This document shows positions 1 through 11,639 of a DNA stretch of 64,000 bases, piece after piece; positions within the stretch are counted from its first letter, which is position 1, and every line of letters starts with the position of its first letter. The stretch is from contig OZ018333.1 in assembly GCA_963969495.1 (NCBI GenBank), forward strand, positions 86,221,256-86,285,255, given 5' to 3'. The DNA comes from Ceratothoa steindachneri (taxonomy: Eukaryota; Arthropoda; Malacostraca; Isopoda; Cymothoidae). Under the pieces are notes generated by a model. That model did no database searches and was not told the origin of the DNA. It saw nothing but the letters and a program-made list of their open reading frames with translations. Position numbers and translations under genes: made by a program.

Positions 1-255
1 TCAGGGGTTAGGGAACATTGTCCCCTCCCCCCTCAGTGCCGATCCGGGATAGTTGGTTGAGAAGAAGGTCAGCATCTACCCTGTGAAATAGAGGCCGACA
101 GGACAAAGTTGTGGGAGAGGTTGTAGGTGAAGTGAGGAAGTAGGGGAGAAATACAGGCTGTCTGAAAGTAGGGGAAGAGGCTAAGCTGGGGCCCGACGGG
201 GCGCTGAGTCCCATCAGCACGGCGGCCAGGAAAGCAAATCGCCGCACCCCTTACG
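1..255 (-). mobile_element. 5' end fragment of an I-clade non-LTR retrotransposon
   Basis: Read on the minus strand, this segment closely matches the 5' leader of the nearly complete I-clade element at 20,950-21,190. Shared blocks include the opening GGGGYGCGGCGATTT, the GCCGCCGTGCTGA block and the closing GGGGACAATGTTCCCT. The element's 5' end lies near position 255 and the copy runs off the left edge of the window. A short open frame (8-247) covers it, and the related frame in the other copy is broken, so it is probably untranslated leader. Confidence 0.75.
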
Positions 256-523
256 GTAGGTGTGGTTTGATGTGTGGGTGTAGCAGCTCTAGGCAGTGCC
301 ATAGATACAACATACAATAACCAAAATTTTATGTTTCCAGGGGCCGGTGCCGACAATCCCCCCGTACCCCTCATTAGGGGGATGGGTGCCGTTCAATGTC
401 TCCGTCATTTTCCTTTCTGATCTTTCTCATCGTTATTATCTCCTGTCAGTCCTCATTATCCCACCTGACCAGTGGCGGATCCAAGATAAAAATTTGCTCC
501 CTCTGAGTAGTCTGAGAAAAGGG

Positions 524-733
524 CATTGATGATTAATAATGGTTATCTTACACAGCATTGATGATTAATAATGGTTATCTTACACAGCATTGATGATTAA
601 TAATGGTTATCTTACACAACATTGATGATTAATAATGGTCATCTTACACACCATTGCAGATTAATAATGGTTATCTTACATAGCATTGATGATTAATAAT
701 GGTTATCTTACATATCATTGATAATAAAGAACA
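524..733. repeat. 32-bp tandem minisatellite, about 6.3 copies
   Basis: A unit beginning CATTGATGATTAATAATGGT and ending ATCTTACACAG is repeated head to tail. The first two units are identical and later ones carry one to three substitutions, ending in a partial unit near 733. No ORF crosses it. The 350 bp that follow (734-1,082) show no recognisable gene. Confidence 0.9.
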
Positions 734-1082
734 GCATCTCATAGAGGAGTGAGCACCAACTCTCTCAGATCCGAATTTTTATCCACACATCAGAAAATTA
801 TTAACTGTAGTTTTTGGACGTCAGCTGAGGTGTAAAACTGAATTTAATCATTATTTTTGAGATTTTCCCCCATTTTAGACATCTATCATATGAGATACAT
901 TCGATCGCAACGGTTTAAAAACTTATATATATTTTATTATTATAATAACTTTCTGAATGGAAGAATATAGAAGTATGGCTTTAAAAACAATCATAAATGG
1001 GTCTGAATATGGGGGCTTCAGGCATCTAGCCCTCCGAACTTGATCAACGCTTGCCTCTGACTAGGGAGGATTTGGGAGGTTC

Positions 1083-2366
1083 TTGAGAATTTTAATTCTG
1101 TTTGAGAACCACCTTCGTCCCCAATTGGTCACCACCCTGTTTTCTCCTCCTCACCCTTGTCTCTTCGACCTCGCCTTTGAAGAGAACATTAAAAAAACCA
1201 TTGAAGGCCTCCCTGATTTAGTCATGGACGGAATCTTCTTCTTGTTAGAACCTTCCTTCTTAGTTTATGATGTCCAGTTTGTTAACAAACGCTGGAATAA
1301 CCTAATTCGAGGCTCTTGTCTCTGGAACTCGATCAGGTACGTCCTTCTGGAGAACCGGACAATGGGTGGCCACTTCACCTAAAAGGTCCTTGAGAAGTGT
1401 CGCAATTTGGAACATTTGGTGATCATTAAGTTAGATCCCGGGGCATCGTCGCGTTGTTTGACTTTCACAAAAGTGTGCCTACCTCGATTACAATCCCTAT
1501 TTTCCTCCGACATGTATTCAGAGATCGAGGAGATGATTTGTATTATTAAGGGCACTCCGCTTCTCTGAAATGTTCATTTTGAAAGGGGAACGACACAAGC
1601 ATTGGTCGATGCTATCTCTGAGCTGAAGAAATTATCTTTCATCGACCTGAATCATCCCGATGAAGATATATCTTTTTCTCGACTATTTCAAAAGTGTTCC
1701 AATTTGGAAGTCATTAACGTTTGAGGATGGTTCTCATAGAGAAGACCTTTCAACCCTCCTTAGTAACCACTCCACTACCCTAAAGAGCCTGAGTTTGATT
1801 TCGATCGAGGACGTCGACGTCATGCTCATATCAAGATGCACCGCGTTGTCCGAGCTGAGTCTCATCTGTTGCTGGCTTACTGATAACTCCTTGAAATTGA
1901 TCCGGAAGATCTCATCCTTGACATGTCTCATCTTAAAATATAGCGTCCTTTTTTCACCAGAGGCTCTCGAGCGATTCTTTGAAGAAGGTTTGTTCCCTAA
2001 ATTGAAGAGACTCTGTCTCGTGGCTTACGGAATTTAAGAGACCTTGTCCTTGATGCCATATCACACAAGTACTCATATCTGAAGGCTTTGGGGCTGTCAA
2101 GTAACAACCTTGCTTCACTGGAGAGATTTGGTCGCAACCTGCGACGTTGTGGTCGTATACGAGTACTTAAGCTTTCTCTTCCTTATTTAGATTCATATCT
2201 TCTTATTAGTGACCTTTCAAATTACCTACCAGGGTTGACTTATCTTGAGGTAGAAACATTTGATCCCATTTTGGTGGTGAATTTCATCAAGTCACATGCT
2301 AATTTCAAATGCCGTGAATATATTGAATTTAAACTCACATATGATGAAATAAAAGGCCTCTATTAA
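1083..2366 (+). pseudogene. F-box/leucine-rich-repeat protein, decayed single-exon copy
   Basis: An F-box-like segment is visible at about 1,205-1,345 (LPDLVMDGIFFLLEPSFLV, then VNKRWNNLI and a W). It is followed by irregular leucine-rich repeats on to 2,366 (for example TLKSLSLISIEDVDVML and LSELSLICCWLTDNSLKLI). Such proteins normally serve as substrate adaptors of SCF ubiquitin ligases. The copy is broken: in-frame TAA at 1,380 and TGA at 1,566, then shifts near 1,660-1,720 and 2,040-2,090. The reading frame continues sensibly across both stops, so these are point lesions. The 1.28 kb is uninterrupted by introns, which suggests a retrocopy or an intron-less family member. No poly(A) tail or target duplication is evident. 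Confidence 0.7.
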
Positions 2367-3399
2367 AGACACTTTAAATGTCCTCATTTGAGACCCGTCC
2401 TGGTAGATGTTGCTGGTGGTTGTCTCTATAGAATCCCATCTGGTTACCAACTTGGGTGGCGGCTCTCAATGATGCTTCACACCTTATCATTTCAGGGGTG
2501 AAAATCTTCCATGGGTACAAATAATACATTTGTCTCTCCTTAATTTTTATTCTCTTGGCTTTTCTTTGGTTTTACAGGGCGAGGTTGGTTGGTAACGACA
2601 CACCCGCCCATTACTGCCATTGACCCCGTTCGCAGGTCAGCGGCCACTATCAAGGTTTAGTCGTCTTTCCTTCCCAGAGGAGATGAAGAATGCAGGGCCA
2701 TCTCTCCGCCCCAGATACGTGTTCAAGAATCCCCTCAGGGACTACATCAAGCCCCTTCCCCTTGCCTTGGCTCCGCAAGAGGATCTTAGATGATCCCTAA
2801 ATACTAGTGTGCCCTCCAGGCCTCATCAACGAAGTTTGCCTTCCACCTTGGGAGGAGGGTCCCCTAGGTGCCAAGTTTAATCAAAACCTCTTTTTGTCCC
2901 TTCTTTGGGTCCTTTATTTATTATAACATCAAAATAAAAAGAATAAAAGAAGAGTAAAAAGATGCGAAAATAAAAATGGGGAAAATTCTTTGAGGAAAAA
3001 TAGGAAAAGTCCGAGTGGGCCGTTGAGGAAAATAAACCCCCGGGGATGATGTTGATGGTCGGAAGGCGCAGACGACAATGTGGGTCCGGGGTAAAAGCGC
3101 TCCTCCTGGAGGTGATGGCGATTATTATGATTACAAAACTGAATCGAGAAAAAAGGAAGTCGGAGGATGGTCAATTTGGCCACTCAGCAATTGCCGTAAG
3201 TTTCGGTGGAGCGTTGCAGGAAGAGGATATGGTTCTGTGTACCTTATCGCGCATGGGTGGAGTCAGGGCGGTCAACATTTAGGCGGGTCCATGGGTATTC
3301 GATACTGGAGGATGGTGAGAAGATGGATTTAGCGCTGTTCAGTTGTAAGGAACTACCAAAGAAACATCTAATGTGTCGAGTAGGCCATTCAAATCGCCC
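2367..3399. other. No recognisable gene
   Basis: Several overlapping open frames of 60-85 codons lie at 2,929-3,430 on both strands, but none shows a domain and all are mutually exclusive. The minus-strand reading may be the eroded downstream part of the reverse-transcriptase remnant at 3,400-4,294, but I see no motif that proves it. Confidence 0.4.
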
Positions 3400-4294
3400 A
3401 CCAGAAGCGCATCGTCTAGGTAAGTAAAGCCTGTATATTGTTAGAGCTGGTCCAGTGGATAGGGATGCTTTCCAAGCAGGTCTGCACCAAGAAGGTGGGC
3501 CCCGTAAAGACCATGGACAGTCTTTCGAATTACCATCACATATCCCCCAAACTGATGTCTCGCCTTCAAATAAAAGGGCAAATGGTAGAAACCGTTATTC
3601 AATGGCAATCTTTATTACCATGTCCCCCGGTCTTATATTCCGGAGGACATTGCCAATCTTCTGTAGCTTAAAGCTAGCCGGGGTGAAGTTGGGAGTAAGA
3701 GGGGACATATCATGGACTCATCTGGCTTGGGGACCCCGAAAAGACCGTGTGCACGGGTAACTTGACTCGTTTCTTCTAATATATCTTTCTTGGTAAGTAG
3801 TTCGACTACCTCCCCCATTTGCGGAGCCGTCCATTGGAAGTTGCGATAGCTCCTGGGTAGGAAAATCTTAATTTCGTTTCCCTGGACGTTTTTGACGATA
3901 TTATTCACCGGTGAGATATCGGATAAGTCACCGGGGCTGGTAATTTTAAATTTTCCTTCCATTTGGTTATCTTTGGGGGAAGAGGATCGGACACTAGGTT
4001 CATTTGATGCTGTATGCCGTCGTTGTGGTTATTTTCATGGTTGTTTTTGCCATTACCGCAATTCTTCTGATTGTCATCGGTTGTTTTGGCTTCTTTTCTT
4101 CCTATACTCCTGACATCGGGAGGCCCCCTTAGGAACTCCCTTCTTTGACTCGAGGTAGTAGAATCGCTACCGTTAATTGAGGCTTTTGGTTCGTTGCGAT
4201 TAATAACCGTGGGAACGGCAAGGCCTGATTGTGGAATCACTGTGGTGAGTTCTGGTTGTGTTACGTGGTGTATTGGGGATAGCGCCGTATCCAC
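3400..4294 (-). pseudogene. Reverse transcriptase remnant, LTR/DIRS-like
   Basis: The minus strand reads a hydrophilic leader (4,294 to about 3,905) and then an RT-like N-terminal part containing ELLTKKDILEETSQVTRAHG and VPKPDESM, where functional RTs have a VPKPDG-S-like block. After shifts, the reading continues to a YLDD box at about 3,410-3,424, the expected catalytic Y-x-D-D of RT. At least two frameshifts and several stops interrupt it. The block order suggests an LTR or DIRS-type element rather than the LINEs nearby. No LTRs are visible, so the family is uncertain. Confidence 0.5.
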
Positions 4295-4451
4295 AATTAG
4301 CAGTGGGTCACCAGAATGTCATCCAAAACCAACCAACAGGTAAGTAAACAAGTATATATACTAAGTAGGCCTGGAGAGGGAGGAGATCGGAATTGCCCGC
4401 GACATCGTACTCTCACGAGTACCCGAGTGGTAAAAAAAAGGTATGTAAAAA

Positions 4452-4904
4452 TTAATATGTCCTAATCGAATAACTTCGCCATGGGTGGTATCTACCGTTC
4501 ATATGGCCTATACTATTATATCTGGCATCGGTAATCCTGCCACGACGCGGCAGGAGTCCCCCGCGTCGAAATCGAATGACGGGGTAAATGTACGCAGAAA
4601 TTACAGCAGGCCTCTGATCCAAGTGTAGCTGCACTGCCTCAGCCACAAAGGAGGTATCGGAAATAGAAGAACGGAGACACCATGCCGGCTGTAAATGGCT
4701 CATTCCTCCAGCTCGGAACCCGTGATAGTGGGGTTGCAAAACCCTTGTACCACTTGAGGGTGGGTAGAGGTATCGATCTTGGCATGTTCTCCTGCAGAAA
4801 TATAGCAAACTGCGAATTGGAGCAATTCCCAGGCAGCACTGGGCACGCCGGGACCAAGTCCGTAGCATAGCATAATTAAAGAAGATCCGTAGGATTATCT
4901 TCAC
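4452..4904 (-). mobile_element. I-clade LINE endonuclease fragment
   Basis: The minus-strand reading matches the apurinic-like endonuclease N-terminal part of ORF2 in the element at 20,950-27,815. It shares AVQLHLD followed by ISAYI, and a degenerate form of the GDLNGRHPLWGDYS block (here HMNGRYHPWRSYS). Frame changes are needed to follow the whole match. RT and RNase H are absent, so this is an internal scrap of an old copy. Confidence 0.65.
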
Positions 4905-5329
4905 CAGAATATGAACACTATTGCTTTGAGGAAGAGGGGTACGTAATTGGCCAACTTAGCCATACATGATTGGGACATCGTGTACAGCTCTGGAGCAAGT
5001 CACACAGAGTTCAGGTAAACCGCACTTTACACGAACGATTCTTAGGGCCGAAATAGTAGCATTGGCACGAGTGGCTTGAGAGGGTATCTATACCAACCAG
5101 AACGCACAATTTTCTCATCGCGTGTTTGACCTTGACCTATCTTCGGTTGGCCATCTATTCGGAGATATCTTCCAAGGACTATTTTGTGACTTTCCTCGCC
5201 TTTCCCCCCACCCCATTACAAATTTGACAAGTCAGTTGATACAATTTTGGATCATACTTAAATAGTCGACTATCCCGACATAACTCCTCACCATCTTGAA
5301 CTGAAGTTAGTTAATAATGTTTATTCTCA
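4905..5329. other. No recognisable gene
   Basis: I see no domain, repeat or structured RNA in this stretch. Composition is intermediate, and stops occur in all frames. Confidence 0.4.
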
Positions 5330-5545
5330 ATTTCGATCTAACAAAACTAATTTCATTTTTAAAAAATCACAAGGTGAGACTCTATTAGAGGCATAGTTAC
5401 AATTAGAGGAAGCCTGTTTTTCTTGTGGCCAACTCTATGTTGATTGCTCTAGAGTTAGAAGCAAAAGTAATCTGTTTCTATTTGCTCCACAAGAAAAAAT
5501 TAAGAATATTGTGTACCAAGAAGTTAAGTCCATAGAATGAGAATA
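5330..5545 (+). pseudogene. Helitron/Pif1-type helicase C-terminal remnant
   Basis: One frame (5,369-5,536) reads KKSQGETLLEA, stop, LQLEEACFSCGQLYVDCSRV and then KIKNIVYQEV. The order is SQG-T-L, then GQLYV-x-x-SRV, then KIKN-VY-EV. This is the motif V/VI region and tail of the SF1 helicase in Helitron RepHel and Pif1-like proteins. An in-frame TAG at about 5,393 and loss of the rest of the protein show it is a dead scrap. It is most likely the 3' part of a Helitron, but no 3' CTRR hairpin terminus was located. Confidence 0.6.
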
Positions 5546-5636
5546 TTGTTTGGGAAGAATAAAAAAAAGATCAAATCTTTCTTAGTTTATTTACCAACGC
5601 ATATTTTGACAAGGCAACGACAGGTACCTCTGCTAG

Positions 5637-5669
<33 letters not shown>
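5637..5669. repeat. (TA)n microsatellite
   Basis: An uninterrupted run of about 16 TA units. The following stretch to 6,320 contains one 72-codon frame (5,734-5,952) without recognisable features and otherwise nothing I can name. Confidence 0.9.
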
Positions 5670-5673
<4 letters not shown>

Positions 5674-6324
5674 TGAGAAACTCACAAAGTAGCGTGTGAG
5701 TAGAGCAATAAATACATAAAATCCTACAGGAAAATGAAAGACGGGCTCCAAGTACTTTCGAAATTGTTCACTTCATTCTCAAGAAAAAACGAAAAATTTT
5801 ACAAAGGTGTTATACATGTGAGAAACAACAGAATAATGCCCTGCCCATGTACAACGAAAGGGCGCAACATAGAAAAATATTATCAAAGACGGATAGGTCT
5901 ACTTCCGGAAATTCCAACTGTGAGCACAGAATGTAGACATTTAGGTCAATAAGCTAAATACATACACACCTAATTGTCAATATATGAAAATAAACGAGAG
6001 AGACGTAACTAAATTAATCAATCAAAGAGCAAAGATTTAAAATGGACAATTTAGTTATAAATAAGCGTTTTAATAACGGGGTCTAGTTTAATGTCGGAGC
6101 GCTGGGGATGGTGAATGGGGGTTTCGCCCAGAGCACCATATATGCTTTGAGCGCGACTAGTCTTAATTATTTGTTTTGTTGCAGGCCACCCTATTGCTAG
6201 GAACTATTGGGGTCCGTTACAATTGACATTTCTTCGTTTAAGATTTACATTCGTATCCGTATTCGTATCCCAACCACCACACTGATTTTAACATTTGAAT
6301 GACAAGAACTGAGGTAGTATATTA

Positions 6325-7540
6325 TAGCTGGGTACCTTCATGTCCCGGTAAGTCCCTACATCGAACTACCCAGACGCTGCTTCAATTGCAATCAATTTGA
6401 ACATGTTGGCCGTGCCTGTCGGCACCCCCACTCCTGCGTAAATTGTAGCTCTGACTACCATGGCCCCGAATGCACCAAAACACCCCGCTGTGCCAACTGC
6501 GGAGGTACCCACAGTGCTGCGTCAGAACTCAGCTCTATATTTTTATATGAAAAGGAGGTGCTCGCTATGAGCGACTCCCTACGTCTAGATATAAGAGAGG
6601 CCACGCCAGCGTGCTCGAGTACAAACCTCGCCACTTGGCTGGCTCTATTCTGACGTTTTACGTGACTCTGGACGAAACCAACCATCATGCTCGAGTTCCG
6701 ACCAGCCTGAAGCACTTCATCCTACATCTACTCGCAGCGTCGGAAACATTCAGGATAAGCAGTCGAAGCATCCCTCTCACACTGAGATAACCAATGTAGC
6801 CACTATCTCTCTCTCTCTAGCAGCTCTAGCTGGGAGAGACGCCCAGGGTGAGACACTTGAAGACATCAGACGCTATTCGAAAGAATCCTCAACATCGACG
6901 GGTGAAGGTTCATCCACCCGGCCCCGAGACCCAAAGCCCAGTGGTAAGAGAAAGGATTCCTCATCTGGGTCATCGACCACCAATAAGCGGGCAGCCTCTG
7001 GAGCCGACTCGGCCGAGCCCCAGGAATCTTCAATGGATTCTTCCCCTATTGCTGATAATTCTATGCCCTTAAGTCTGTCCCCCCCTTCACCACAGGACTT
7101 AGGCCCCATCCTGATCCAAACGAAGGCAGATATACCCCCAACTCCAAACACCTCGCTCAGATCACCTGTTCGTTCCGCTCAACCTTCTACCCATGATCCG
7201 ATGGAAGCAGTTGATATTCCAACATCAACAATCGCGTCGGTTGGACCAACTCCTCAGACACCGAAAATACCCTCGACCCATGAATCCGGATCTACCGGCC
7301 GAAAATCCCTTCTCGATCTTCCTTTTCCGCCAGGTTGTGAGGCCGAATTACAATCAAGGGCCTCGGTCGGTTCTCCAAAACCCACGAAAAAAAAGCCCCA
7401 GTTACTGCTCCATCTAGGATCTCTCCCCCTGCAAAAGCAGGCTCCTCAAAATCAGCTCTCCGTCTCACAAGCTCTTTGGGACGAACCTCAAATACAATAT
7501 CGGCCACAAAAGAGAAAAAGATATCCACAGTGGTATCTAA
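6325..7540 (+). pseudogene. LINE ORF1 (Gag-like, CCHC zinc knuckles), C-terminal part
   Basis: One frame gives LPRRCFNCNQFEHVGRAC, then CVNCSSDYHGPEC, then CANCGGTHSAAS between about 6,365 and 6,530. These are three CCHC-like knuckles in a row; the last lacks its final cysteine (SELSS follows). Then comes the LYEKEVLAM segment, matching the equivalent segment in the younger copy (LLEKEILAV). A low-complexity Ser/Pro/Thr region follows to about 7,540 in shifting frames. Such ORF1 proteins bind element RNA. The N-terminal half is missing. Confidence 0.75.
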
Positions 7541-7544
7541 CCGT

Positions 7545-10500
7545 CCCACATAATATCTTCCATTTTACAATGGAATTGTCAAGGCGTTCTTCCAAAGTGG
7601 GAAGAACTCAAAATTCTTTTGACGGCTATCCACGTCGCTGTTATTTGTCTTCAGGAGAATAAACTGGGTATACGGCCCTTTCCTCAGCTACCCGGCTTTT
7701 TCACTTTGAACTCTGTTGGAAGCTCCTCTCATGAAGGGGAGGGGGGGGGGGTCAATCATGGTATTTTCATCTCACCATGTTTCTTCAATCCCCCTACATA
7801 CTATCCTCCAAGCTGTTGCTGTGAGGGTTTTTCTTACTAAGCTTTTTACCGTTTGCTCTATTTACTTACCTCCTTGTTTATCATTGTCAATACCCGACAT
7901 TTTAGATCTTATAGACATTTTGCCCTCCCCATTCTTATTACTAGGAGATTTTAACGTCCGTCACCCATACTGGGGTGACATCACTCGAAATTCCAAGGCA
8001 GTGTTTTAGTCTCTTTTATTATCTGACTTTCTCTGTGTTTTAAACTCTAGCGATTTTACTTCTTATCATGTCCAGACTGACTCTTTTAGCTGTGTTGACT
8101 TGTCTGTTTGTTCACCGGATTGCTTCACGGAATTTTGATGGTCAATTCTTGAAGATCTCCATGGGAGTAACCATTTACCTATTGTCTTGTCGGCCCCTTA
8201 AGTTAGCCCTCGTACAACCATGTCCTTTAAGTGGGACCTAGGTCATGCAGATTGGGTAGGTTTCCAAGAGGCGTCCTTCACAAGTGCATCCTTGGGGACC
8301 TTCAATGGAATGAACGCGGCGGTAGAATACTTTACATCGACTATCTACAATGCAGCAGCACAAACCATCCCACGGAGGCGACCTGCCATGGGCCACTCAA
8401 CCGTGCTGTGGTGGACCTCGATGTATGCAACAGCTATAAAAAAACTTTAAGTTAGCCCATGCCCGATTCCGAAAGAACCCAACTTTGTGCAACAAGGTCG
8501 ACCGAAACCGAACTCATGCGCTTCACCAAAGAACTCTTCGTCAGGCTCGCCGAACTTCATGGCGCCGTTACGTTTCATCAATTTCCTCTATGACACCTAA
8601 CGCTAAGATCTGGAAGATGATTAATAAGATCAGGGGCAGTTATGCTGATCATCATACCCCTACATTTAACTTACATGGTTCCTTCGAGAATGACATCTTG
8701 ATGCTCAGCAATGCTTTTGCTGACCATTTCCGCGCTGTCAGCAGTGTCAGCCGTTACGATAAGGCTTTTCAATCCTACAAATCAAAGGAAGAGTCTCGTT
8801 CTCTCAACTTCACAACAAAATATGACCTTCCATATAACGCTCTATTCAGCATCCATGAGCTGCGTAGCGCTTTGTCCCTTTGCAGATCTACTTCCCCTGT
8901 CCTTGACGAGATCCATTTCGATATGATTCGGCACCTACATCCACACTCTACTCTCTTCTTACTTGATTTGTACATTATATGGGCGAAGGTTTTTTACCCG
9001 TCATCCTGGCGCATTGAGATCATACTTCCTTTTGTCCAACCAGGCAGGGACTGGTTGGACGCAGATCACTACCGACGCATAGCTTTCACCAGCTGTTTGA
9101 ATAAGTTGCTGGAAAAAATGGTATTGGAGCGCCTAAACTGGTTCCTATAAACCAATCACCTTCTCTCTCCATTTCAATGTGGCTTCCGCAAAGGTCATAG
9201 TACCCTTGACCCACTAGTACATTACAAGGGATCGGTCAGGAAAGCTTTCTTATTAAAGCATCGAGTCCTGGCCATATTTTTCGATATTGAGAAAGCCTAT
9301 GATACAACATGGAGATACGGCATCTTGAAGCAGCTATACGTTTGGGGTAATGAGAGGCCTTTTACTGTCACTTATTCAGTTTTTTAGCATGTCGATCCTT
9401 CAAGGTACGTGTTGGAGACACACTCTGACCTGCAACCCCAAGAAGAGGGAGTTCCTCAAGGCAGTGTTTTAAGTGTTCTATGTTTTATAATTGCCATTAA
9501 TGATATTATTTCGTTTCTCCCAGAGGGTGTATCGGCAATTCTGTTTGTTGATGATTTAGCACTATATTGTTCCTCACCTAGCCTTCCATCAGCAGCGCGT
9601 CAACTACAACTGGCGGTCGATGCTGTCTCCAAAAGAGCACAACTTAAGGAATTCTGCTTTTCCACGAACAAAACCAAAGAAATGTATTTCCACCGAAGCA
9701 GAGGGGTTCTTGTTCCGCCATCTATCTCTCTACAAGGCGAAGATATAGAGTTTGTCTCCAAGTTTCGGGTTCTTGGCGTAACTCTCGTTCCAAAGTTATT
9801 CTGGTTATCACACCTACGCCGACTTCGAACAGGCTGTCTGCGGGCTCTAGACACTTTGAAATTCCTCTCACGCACTTCGCAGGGCAGCGGCCGACAAACA
9901 TTGTGGATTTTATATACAGCCCTCGTCCAAACCAAATTGGATTATGGCTGTCAAATTTACTCATCGGCTTCCCTTTCAGCCCGTAAAATGCTGAACCCCA
10001 TTCGAACCCTTGGAGTTCGCCTTTCCAGTGGAGCCTTCCGTACTTCTCCTGTCAACAGCTTTTAATGCGAGAGTGGGGTATTCTCTTTGCCCTACCATAG
10101 ACTTCAAATCTGCATGCGATACCTCTGCCGAGTACAGCAAGCCCCGGTGTCAGAGGTCTACAGATGCCTGTATGCTGCCAAATCAACGGCGGTATATGAT
10201 AAGTTGCCATCTTTACCCCGCCTCTTGAAGCTTCGCATAGGAGATCATCTCACTAACATGGGTGCTCCAAGGGTCCTTACCCTCCAACCTTACTGACCCC
10301 TAGTTGTCGTGCTCCTCTCCCCACAGTGTATAACAACCTTTGGAGCCTGGAGAAATCCTCCATGGACCCTCGCATCATTAAGAGCCTGTTCTTAGAGCAT
10401 TCGATCTCACACACGGATGGCTCTAAGTCGGACTGTGGCGTGGGCCCCGCAGCCATCTACCCAGGAGGTAAATTCCTAACTTTATCTGTGCCGCAAGCAG

Positions 10501-11235
10501 CATCCATTTTTACCGCTGAACTTTCAGCAATCCTTTTAGCCTTTAGACTCATCCAAATTTTACCCGTTAGTGTTTTTATAATCCTTTCTGACTCAAGGAG
10601 TGTTTTACAGTCAATTAGATCTTTTAATGCGTCCTATCCCTTAGTCACAGAAATTTGCAATTGGCTGATCCAAAAAATGCGTCCCGATATAAAATTATTT
10701 TTTGCTGGGTCCCTGGGCATGTGGGGGTCTTGGGCAATGAGAGGGCTGATTGGCTGGCCCGCTCAGCACATTCTGTGTCCCCTGAGAACTCGGCTTTGCC
10801 TTTTAAGGACTCCTTTCCTCCAATAAGAAAATATATTTTTCAACTGTGGCAGAATGAATGGGATGACTGTTCATCATCCAAACTATACAAAATTAAAAAT
10901 TCTATTCACTCTTGGCCCTCGAGCCGTCATAGAATGCCGTAGTTGGAGGTGGTCCTTTGTAGAGTTCGCATTGGCCACACGAGACTTACTCAGGTCCATC
11001 TTGTTTTGGGTTATGTTCATATCAGTCCTTGCTGTCATTTTTGTGGTGGGGACTAATCGGTTGCCCACCTCTTATTGGATGGCACCCAATTCGCCATTCT
11101 CGGGTTGTCCTTTTCCCCAAGCCTTTTAACTATTCCTCAACACACTCGTCTTCGATTCATATTGGCGGAGGAATCTTTTAACCCGTTGATTTTAAAATTT
11201 TTGTCACAAAGTGGCCTCCTCCAACTTTTATAGAT
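7545..11235 (+). pseudogene. LINE ORF2: endonuclease, reverse transcriptase, RNase H
   Basis: The start of the endonuclease is seen as ILQWNCQGVLPKWEELK (about 7,560-7,615). GDFNVRHPYWGD follows near 7,950 and an EN end motif near 8,165. RT runs from 8,485 to 10,065, with the fingers region, FDIEKAYDTTWRYG at about 9,280 and the FVDDLALY catalytic box at about 9,545. RNase H follows at about 10,410-10,800 (HTDGSKSD, TAELSAI, LSDSRSVLQS, PGHVGVLGNERADW). Frames shift at about 7,720, 8,010, 8,450, 9,150, 9,390, 10,065 and 10,650. The domain order EN-RT-RNaseH is the I-clade arrangement. Confidence 0.85.
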
Positions 11236-11240
11236 GATTT

Positions 11241-11639
11241 GCCTTGTTTCACACTAGCTGCCAAATAGAATCCACTTGGATTGGGCAGCAACCCAATAGT
11301 TCCTTACCTTATCTCAATACTTACCACAAAGGTGGTTGAAAGGGGTAAAAAAACTGCAAGATACTTAGAGGCCGATTAATAGTGCTGGGGAAGGGCAGCA
11401 GCCATAGTAACTGTAGCAACAGTCACGATTTAATTTAAAAACATAATTCAACGTCCAAAATCAGGAGCTCAGCAAACACGTCCGTAATGTCACTCTTAAT
11501 TTAAGGGAAAAGTGTTAGATATTCTATATAATTATTACAGTTACTGGTTAATAAATGTATTTCATATACCAAATCACTTTAACTTTTTAATATATATTAT
11601 TTTGTCAGCTTTTGTTTAAAGAAAAAATATCTTTGCCAA
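11241..11639. other. No recognisable gene
   Basis: AT-rich spacer between the plus-strand I-clade element and the minus-strand CR1-like element. It may include their 3' untranslated ends, but no poly(A) or microsatellite tail is distinct enough to place a boundary. Confidence 0.4.

Larger units (their letters stand above)
6325..11240 (+). mobile_element. Old I-clade non-LTR retrotransposon, 5'-truncated and degenerate
   Basis: Gag-like ORF1 remains, then endonuclease, reverse transcriptase and RNase H, lie in the same order as in the younger element at 20,950-27,815. The nucleotide sequence is very diverged from that element, so this is a separate, older family. It begins inside ORF1 just before the zinc knuckles and ends after a C-terminal ORF2 block with a stop at about 11,235. 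No clear poly(A) tail remains. Numerous frameshifts and stops show that it is inactive. Confidence 0.85.

Noticed and set aside
3438..3500. Possible tRNA-like sequence (GGTCCAGTGGATAGGGAT)
   Set aside because: Could not fold a convincing cloverleaf, and no matching B box was found at the right distance.
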